Source of the DNA: Frankia nepalensis
Lineage (GTDB): Bacteria > Actinomycetota > Actinomycetes > Frankiales > Frankiaceae
DNA length: 38,784 nucleotides
Assembly (NCBI RefSeq): GCF_016786325.1
Contig: NZ_JADWYU010000124.1
Coordinates: forward strand, 1,809-40,592
Direction: 5' to 3'
The notes under the pieces were generated by a model, which saw only the letters and a list, made by a program, of their open reading frames with translations, did no database searches and had not been told where the DNA came from. The translations under genes and the position numbers were made by a program. Positions 34,172-38,784 of this stretch are shown here, one piece after another. How positions within the stretch are numbered: the stretch's first letter is position 1; the number at the start of each line of letters is the position of its first letter.

Positions 34172-34768
34172 TCAGGGGTTGAGCGTGTAGTCCCCGATGT
34201 GGGTGATCATGCTGGGGTCCCGCCGGATCGCGTCGAGTTCGTCGGGCCGGCCGTGCGTGGTGAAGTGCTCGAGGCCGACCTGGACGAACAGCGCGCGGGC
34301 ACGGACGGCGACCGGCCCGTCCGGGGCCCCGAGGTGCCCCTCGCCGCTGGCATACAGCTTGCGGCCGGCGACGCCGTCGACCCGGGCGGCGAGGCACAGC
34401 GTCGAGCCGACCGGCACGGGGCGGCGGAAGTCGGTCTCCAGCCGGGCGGTCACGCAGCTCATCCGGGTGATGTGCCCAAGCTGGCCGAGAATCTCATCCA
34501 TCGCCGAGGCCAGCAGGCCGCCGTGCGCCAGCCCTGGCGCGCCCTGGTGGTCCGCGGTTACCTCGAAGGTCGCCGACAGGTCCAGGCCCTCGCCGGCCAC
34601 GATCCGCAGGTGCAGCCCGTGCGGCTGGCCCGGGCCGCATCCGAAGCAGCTCACGTAGTGCGGGGGCAGCTCGGCGCCCGGTTCCGGGGCGTCCGGGTGC
34701 CGTTCCGGGTACGTGGCCTCGGGCGGGAGATCGGTTCGGAAGGCCGTCACGAGCCGGACGATATCCAA
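34172..34768 (-). CDS. Hotdog-fold thioesterase (PaaI-like)
   Basis: A 198-residue protein with a hotdog-domain layout: FEVTADHQGAPGLAHGGLLASAMDEILG is the central helix region with the HGG motif and its acidic residue (Asp/Glu), then VTARLETDFRRPVPVG. The family hydrolyses acyl-CoA thioesters. An N-terminal CFGCGP motif precedes the domain, as in several actinobacterial homologues. The start is TTG at 34768 or GTG six codons later; neither has a strong ribosome binding site. It is convergent with the MBL-fold gene. Confidence 0.85.
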   Translation of the reverse strand: MDIVRLVTAFRTDLPPEATYPERHPDAPEPGAELPPHYVSCFGCGPGQPHGLHLRIVAGEGLDLSATFEVTADHQGAPGLAHGGLLASAMDEILGQLGHITRMSCVTARLETDFRRPVPVGSTLCLAARVDGVAGRKLYASGEGHLGAPDGPVAVRARALFVQVGLEHFTTHGRPDELDAIRRDPSMITHIGDYTLNP

Positions 34769-34882
34769 GGCGACCTCGCGGCACGTCCGTCCGCGACCCA
34801 GCTCTCACCGCCGCCACGACCGGTCGCCGCCCGCGGCGGCTGGGCACGCCCGGCAGCCGCGCCCGCTCGGTGTCCCCGTCCG

Positions 34883-35275
34883 TCAGTCGTCGTGCTGCCG
34901 CCTGGCGGCGCGCAGCCTGCGGCGCAGCCCGACCTGCGGGATGAGGCCGATCAGCAGCCCGACGACGAGGCCCGCCAGCGCGGCCATGCTGAGCGCGCCG
35001 GCGACCGACATCCGCTTCGTGGTGCCGAACAGCCACACGTTGACCGGCTGGTCGTTCTTGATGACGAAGACGATCACCAGGATCGCGAGCACGAGCACGG
35101 CGACCGTCGCCGCGTACACCACCCAGCTCACCCCGTGGCGACGTTTGCCGGGCGGCTGCGGACCGGTCCCGGCCGGTTCGACGGGAGCGCCGGCAGGCGC
35201 GGGGACATGTCCCGAGCCGGGGTGCCCGGGGCGGTCGTAGTCGAACTTGCCGGTGGACTGCTCTGGAGCCGCCAT
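34883..35275 (-). CDS. LapA-like (DUF1049) membrane protein
   Basis: The 130-residue protein starts at an ATG with AGGAGAGG upstream. It has a Pro/Gly-rich cytoplasmic N-terminus (about 1-48) and two membrane helices (about 50-73 and 90-113). Between them is the NDQPVNVWLFG segment typical of lipopolysaccharide assembly protein A-like domains. A basic tail (LRRRLRAARRQ) follows. In actinobacteria these small proteins have no defined role; the name reflects the fold only. A perfect palindrome lies 30 bases upstream. Confidence 0.82.
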   Translation of the reverse strand: MAAPEQSTGKFDYDRPGHPGSGHVPAPAGAPVEPAGTGPQPPGKRRHGVSWVVYAATVAVLVLAILVIVFVIKNDQPVNVWLFGTTKRMSVAGALSMAALAGLVVGLLIGLIPQVGLRRRLRAARRQHDD

Positions 35276-35304
35276 CCCGGTCCTCTCCTGCGCAGGCGCG
35301 ATGA

Positions 35305-35317
35305 CTACACAGTGTAG
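35305..35317. promoter_or_regulatory. Perfect palindrome upstream of the LapA-like gene
   Basis: CTACAC-A-GTGTAG is a 13-base perfect inverted repeat located 30 bases before the LapA-like ATG. It may be a repressor operator, or overlap a -10 element (tacact on the minus strand). No regulator gene is adjacent. Confidence 0.4.
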
Positions 35318-35749
35318 ATCCGGGAGGGGCCCGACACGCCGCCACGCGGCTGGTCAGGCCACACGTTCCGGCGGCCGACCGGGAATGACGACGAGTGGGC
35401 GCGGCCGGAGGGGACGAGTCGGCCTGCAAAGCCGGATGCCGTCGGGTGACTCCCTTCGGCGCGCGACACGCCGCGCCGGAAACAGCCGCAGCGCGCCACC
35501 AACCGTGACCGCCGAGGACAGCGGCCCCTCGAGCCCACCCATCAGACGATCGCTGTCCATGCCGTGGCCGCGGGCCACCGGAAGATCCTCGAGAGTCGTC
35601 ACAACCCGCGACGATCACCGGTGGCCGTCCCCGTCCGGGGACCGACACGCGGCCATACCGACCCGGCCACCACGGGCAGCCCACCTCCATCAAGTGATCA
35701 TGAGACGACGACGCACCAATTTCGATCACCTTGGCCGCGATGGTTCGTT
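35318..35749. other. Intergenic region, no gene recognised
   Basis: An 82-codon minus-strand frame (35354-35602) has a partly protein-like start (TLEDLPVARGHGMDSD) and might be a decayed gene, but its C-terminal half is Arg/Pro-rich and I cannot assign it. Nothing else stands out. Confidence 0.3.
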
Positions 35750-36190
35750 CTACGAACTCGCGGGAAAGCCACGCACGAAGAACTCCGGCCGGGCCGCCGC
35801 GTCCGAGTAACGACTCCATGCTGGTCGGAAGCACACGAATAGCGTGCGCGGATCATCTTTGTACCGAGACGAGCGAGGAAATCGGGAGTAGAATGTTTGT
35901 TGCGCGATCTCCAGATCGGCGCCTTGGCTGACTGTCGTGTGTCCACGCATCTGCAGCGTGGCCGGTACGCCGGGATCGACGCCGATCGTGATCGCGGTCC
36001 GACTGTCCAGGATGATGTTTTCCGCCGTTCGACTTCGACGATGAAGGCTGAGGAAGAGCATTTGGGTGTGGTCCACGGTCGCGAAGTGCGCGGCAGACGC
36101 GTGCGGCGATCCGTCTGGCATCAGTGTGCAGACTACGCAGATGGTGTTGGCAGTGATCAGCTCGTCGATCACCTGCGCCGCCGCGTTCAT
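35750..36190 (-). CDS. Pyridoxamine 5'-phosphate oxidase-like flavin-binding protein
   Basis: The 146-residue protein has a PNPOx-like split-barrel pattern: TICVVCTLMPDGSPHAS, MLFLSLHRRSRTAENI and AITIGVDP. Such proteins bind FMN or F420 and often reduce small molecules. The ATG at 36190 overlaps the stop of the LLM oxidoreductase gene (ATGA), so I prefer it to the GTG three codons upstream. Co-translation with an LLM flavoenzyme suggests it may act in the same degradation or detoxification pathway, or supply reduced flavin. The substrate is unknown. Confidence 0.82.
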   Translation of the reverse strand: MNAAAQVIDELITANTICVVCTLMPDGSPHASAAHFATVDHTQMLFLSLHRRSRTAENIILDSRTAITIGVDPGVPATLQMRGHTTVSQGADLEIAQQTFYSRFPRSSRYKDDPRTLFVCFRPAWSRYSDAAARPEFFVRGFPASS

Positions 36191-37335
36191 GTGGTCCACC
36201 GTTCGTCCGGGCGGACTCGCGATTTTTCCTCGGTCGCCGTCGCGGCGCCTTGACTACGTTCCGCGAGCTTGCGCTTGACGACCGGAATGATGTGCTCGCC
36301 TACGTGGTACGCCTCTTCGAGGTAGGGATGTCCGGTGAGCTGGAAGTCGGTCACCCCAACCTCGGTGTACCTGCACATCAGCTCCGCGATGGCCTCATAG
36401 GAGCCGACCCACGCAGCTCCATGGGTAAGGTGCGCGACGCCTGACCAAATGTTGGGAGCGAGCCACGTGTCAATGCTGCTGTTGACTCGAAGCCGCACAT
36501 CCTCGATCGACTCCGACCTCCGCCGGTGTACCGCGTGCGCCACCGCTATCTGTGGATCGGCGTGCGCCACGAAGTCCCGCATGCGCCGCCTGGCTTCCTC
36601 GTCTGTTTCGGCGGTAATGATCCGTGACCATACCGCGAACCGTATCGACCGTCCCAGCTCGGCGGCCAGGTTTCGCACCTCGGTGATCCGGCGACCGGTC
36701 TCCTCGACGGTATGTGCCTGCATCATGTACACGTCAGCTTGCGCCGCGGCCATGGCAATCGCCGCCGGCGAGGCGCCGACGAGATGTATGGCTGGGCCGT
36801 TCGGCTGGACGGGCATCGCCGCCAGGCGCGCGTCCGCCATCCGGTAGAATTCGCCACCGTGGTTGGTGTCACGAAGCGTCCACAGTGATCGGATGATGTC
36901 TACGAACTCGCTGGCGCGCCGATAACGCGCATCGTGATCCAGCACATCTCCGTATTGCTCCATGTCACCCGGCACGCCAGCGGTGACGATATTCAGTGCC
37001 AAACGCCCACCGCTCCACTCGTCAGCTGTCGCGCACATGTGCGCGAAGACACCCGGGTTGACGAATCCAGGTCGATGCGCGATGAGCACCTCCAGCCTGG
37101 TGGTCGCGGCGAGGCATGCCATGCCGCTCGTGTAGGCGTCGACATAGGGCGCGTCGAGACCGTAGCTCCCGTTGCTGAACGAGCACGGGATCAGGACCCG
37201 GTCGAAGCCGGCGTGCTCCGCGGCCCTCGCCACCTGCATAAGATAGTCAACGTGTGGCATTCGTCTGGGCCGAGAAGTGCAGATCCATGGGCTGTCGCCG
37301 CCAACCGGGATGTGCCAGCTGAACCTAAAACTCAC
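36187..37335 (-). CDS. LLM-class flavin-dependent monooxygenase (alkanesulfonate monooxygenase-like)
   Basis: A 382-residue TIM-barrel enzyme of the bacterial luciferase-like family: RFSWHIPVGGD at the start, AAEHAGFDRVLIP, TRLEVLIAHRPGFVNP, GRLALNIVTAGVPGD and HDARYRRASEFVDIIRSLW. These match SsuD-type and related FMNH2-dependent monooxygenases, which oxidise sulfonates, sulfones or similar carbon sources. The GTG at 37335 has an AAAGGAAA site. The leader upstream contains a strong inverted repeat. The base composition (more A/T, mixed third positions) is visibly lower in GC than the core genes, which may signal transfer. It forms an operon with the PNPOx-like gene. Confidence 0.88.
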   Translation of the reverse strand: MSFRFSWHIPVGGDSPWICTSRPRRMPHVDYLMQVARAAEHAGFDRVLIPCSFSNGSYGLDAPYVDAYTSGMACLAATTRLEVLIAHRPGFVNPGVFAHMCATADEWSGGRLALNIVTAGVPGDMEQYGDVLDHDARYRRASEFVDIIRSLWTLRDTNHGGEFYRMADARLAAMPVQPNGPAIHLVGASPAAIAMAAAQADVYMMQAHTVEETGRRITEVRNLAAELGRSIRFAVWSRIITAETDEEARRRMRDFVAHADPQIAVAHAVHRRRSESIEDVRLRVNSSIDTWLAPNIWSGVAHLTHGAAWVGSYEAIAELMCRYTEVGVTDFQLTGHPYLEEAYHVGEHIIPVVKRKLAERSQGAATATEEKSRVRPDERWTT

Positions 37336-37429
37336 GAGTTTCCTTTCTCGAAACCATGTGGGCTGGCCGATCCGCTGTCACGGCGCCCGCGAGTGCTGTT
37401 ACTCCGCGGTCGCACCGAAGACAGCGGCG

Positions 37430-37459
37430 GCCGGCGAGGAAGGAAAGTTCCTCGCCGGC
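37430..37459 (-). promoter_or_regulatory. Hairpin in the leader of the LLM-oxidoreductase operon
   Basis: The sequence gccggcgagga-aggaaagt-tcctcgccggc folds into an 11-12 bp perfect stem with a small loop, about 95 bases upstream of the GTG. It could be an attenuator, a terminator of an upstream transcript, or a protein-binding site. There is no U-run after it. Confidence 0.4.
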
Positions 37460-37589
37460 TTCCCGCTGTTCGGCCCGCGAGCTTCAGACGACAGTGACGT
37501 CCTCGCGGTTGGACGCGTCGCAAATTATGCCCGCGCCGCGCCTCGTCACTGGTCCTGTTCCCGCGCGACAGCAGACAGAATCGAAGCCG

Positions 37590-37870
37590 GCAGAATTGAT
37601 GGACGTATCGAAGGGGGCCGTCACCGCTCCCGCCATCGATGCCCTCGACGAGGTCTTTGGTACCCGGACTGCTGGCCAGACGGTCGTCGCCGCCACCGCC
37701 CACGAGAGTCGATTTTCCGCCAGGGGAAGTCAGGTCGTCTGCGCCGCCCATCCTGACGGCGATACCGCGATGGGTTTGTACGACCGCCCACAAACCATGC
37801 CGAATCCGCGGGCGTCAGACGCGTCGTCTCCAACCCTGCCGACGATGGTGACGCGGCGCCCTTCCCTCAA
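37590..37870 (-). pseudogene. Remnant of an RTX-type calcium-binding repeat protein
   Basis: The minus strand reads GGADDLTSPGGKSTLVGG then GGDDRLASSPGTKDLVEG and GGSGDGPL, a run of degenerate Gly-Gly-x-Gly-x-Asp-x nonapeptides. A neighbouring frame just upstream reads VTIVGRVGDDASDARG and MVCGR, as seen at the N-terminal side of small actinobacterial RTX-like secreted proteins. The two parts are in different frames, no signal peptide or start is visible, and the reading continues into non-coding DNA. I take it as a decayed gene. Confidence 0.4.
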
Positions 37871-38003
37871 GTTAGGCGGATCATCGCCATCGTTGGCCTG
37901 TCTTGCGCAGGTGGTGGTAGGGGTGTCGAGCGTGCACGGTGTCCCGAAAGTTCATTGATGATGTTCACTGACCAGGCGCCAGGATGGTGAAACGCGATCC
38001 ACC

Positions 38004-38337
38004 CCGGGTCGCTGGCTGGAGGAGCGGGGCCGGTTCGCGGCCGACCGGCTCGAGGGGCTCGTCGACGGTCCATGGCCGCGCCAGCCGCGGACCGTGTCCG
38101 ACCAGCGGATCCAACTGCACGTCGCCCCCACCCCGTCCTCGTGGATGAGCCTCGTCCAGCGCCGTTCACCGAACTGACCAACCATGAGCCACGCCGCCGC
38201 ACCCACGCTCCGTGGTCGAACTCGAAGCCGACATCCGTAAGTGGACCAACTCCCGGAACAAGGTCCCGAAACCGTTCGTCTGAACCAAGACCGTCGACGA
38301 GATCATGCAGGCGTCGCCGCCTGCCGCGAACGAATTA
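38004..38337 (+). mobile_element. Internally deleted IS630-family transposase remnant
   Basis: In one frame the plus strand reads GRWLEERGRFAADRLEGLVDG then PRQPRTVSDQR, the helix-turn-helix end of IS630 transposases. It continues directly with IQLHVAPTPSSWMSLVQRR, which belongs near the C-terminal catalytic Glu, so the middle of the gene (including two catalytic Asp) has been deleted. After a frameshift the sequence reads VELEADIRKWTNSRNKVPKPFV, a stop where Trp is expected, then TKTVDEIMQA, the usual C-terminus. It is non-functional. Confidence 0.72.
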
Positions 38338-38392
38338 GCGACTAGGGACATAGTAGGCCTCGCCGCCGATGCCGGGGCCGCGATCCCTAGAA

Positions 38393-38467
38393 TCATTCCC
38401 GCTCTGAGGATTGAAGCCGGGCGATGGCGAGCCGCCGGGTGATCTCAGCCACCCGTGGCTTGATCAT
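38393..38467 (-). CDS. Possible 24-aa ORF with a strong ribosome binding site
   Basis: ATG at 38467 follows GGGAGGGGAGGT at ideal spacing, yet the frame (MIKPRVAEITRRLAIARLQS...) stops after 24 codons, about 55 bases from the IS630 remnant. It may be the surviving 5' end of a gene cut by the element, or a genuine short leader peptide. No family is recognised. Confidence 0.35.
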   Translation of the reverse strand: MIKPRVAEITRRLAIARLQSSERE

Positions 38468-38661
38468 GAATACCTCCCCTCCCGGGCTTCCCGCCTCGTC
38501 CACGTACAGGTTCGAGCGCCGAGCTGACGCGACGCTGACACGACGCTGAAGCCGGTGCCTCGGTACCCGAGAGTGAAGGCTCCCTGTGGCGGCCGGCCAG
38601 AGCCCGAACGGGGCGTCTCGGCTGGCTGCCAGGGGTGGGAGATCGGCGTCGGACCGGTGGG

Positions 38662-38784
38662 TCAGGCGGCGGGGAGGAGCTCGCCGAGCAGCTTCTCGAC
38701 GCGGGTGCGGATGGCGTCGCGGATGGGGCGGACGGCGTCGAGGCCCTGGCCGGCGGGGTCGTCGAGTTTCCAGTCCTCGTAGCG
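38662..38784 (-). CDS. arsC: 3' end of an arsenate reductase/low-molecular-weight phosphatase gene
   Basis: The last 40 residues are visible (RYEDWKLDDPAGQGLDAVRP, then IRDAIRTRVEKLLGELLPAA). This matches the C-terminus of thioredoxin- or mycothiol-linked ArsC proteins of the low-molecular-weight tyrosine phosphatase fold, where the W-x-x-D-D-P-A motif carries the acid-base Asp. The catalytic Cys loop lies outside the window, so arsenate reductase versus protein phosphatase cannot be decided here. Confidence 0.75.
   Translation of the reverse strand, partial: RYEDWKLDDPAGQGLDAVRPIRDAIRTRVEKLLGELLPAA

Overview
The window is very GC-rich DNA with overlapping, tightly packed genes and many GTG/TTG starts, typical of a filamentous actinomycete. 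The gene content and housekeeping order fit Frankia or a close relative, but the genus is an inference.

Layout. (1) 1-3438 looks like the end of an accessory island. It holds the 5' part of a TIR-NB-ARC-TPR gene whose 3' end is cut by the window and which carries 126-bp tandem TPR repeats, plus a small unrecognised gene. It stops at 3439-3483 at what looks like the 3' half of a tRNA-Pro gene followed by a strong terminator, as expected where an element has integrated into a tRNA. (2) 3583-14123 is chromosomal core: a secreted protein divergent from an OmpR-type two-component system, then on the minus strand scpA, scpB, rluB, tyrA, cmk, plsC and der. (3) 14229-30842 is an accessory block between scpA and its usual partner parA. 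It holds two head-to-tail copies of one three-gene operon (VMAP-like protein, MoxR AAA ATPase, and a giant FxsT-like protein with a vWA-like region, NB-ARC and TPRs). Between the copies, on the opposite strand, lie a 57-aa FxsA-like peptide and an HExxH peptide-hydroxylase-like enzyme. (4) 31061-32915 resumes the core with an M50-like membrane protein and parA. (5) 33449-37335 holds a metallo-beta-lactamase-fold hydrolase, a thioesterase, a LapA-like membrane protein and a flavin-linked pair (PNPOx-like and LLM oxidoreductase). (6) 37590-38784 is decayed DNA (an RTX-like remnant and an internally deleted IS630 transposase) followed by the 3' end of an arsC-like gene.

Main interest. Two complete vWA/MoxR/VMAP-type sets bracket a RiPP-like pair. 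The peptide has the leader of the FxSxx-COOH family but ends in Gly-Gly-Ser-Arg-Arg-Phe-Asp rather than Phe-x-Ser-x-x. The window contains no radical SAM/SPASM cyclophane enzyme, and neither VMAP-like protein carries a recognisable effector domain. A working hypothesis is a conflict or signalling system in which STAND and MoxR ATPases control, or are controlled by, a hydroxylated peptide. All functional statements come from reading motifs by eye; no database search was run.
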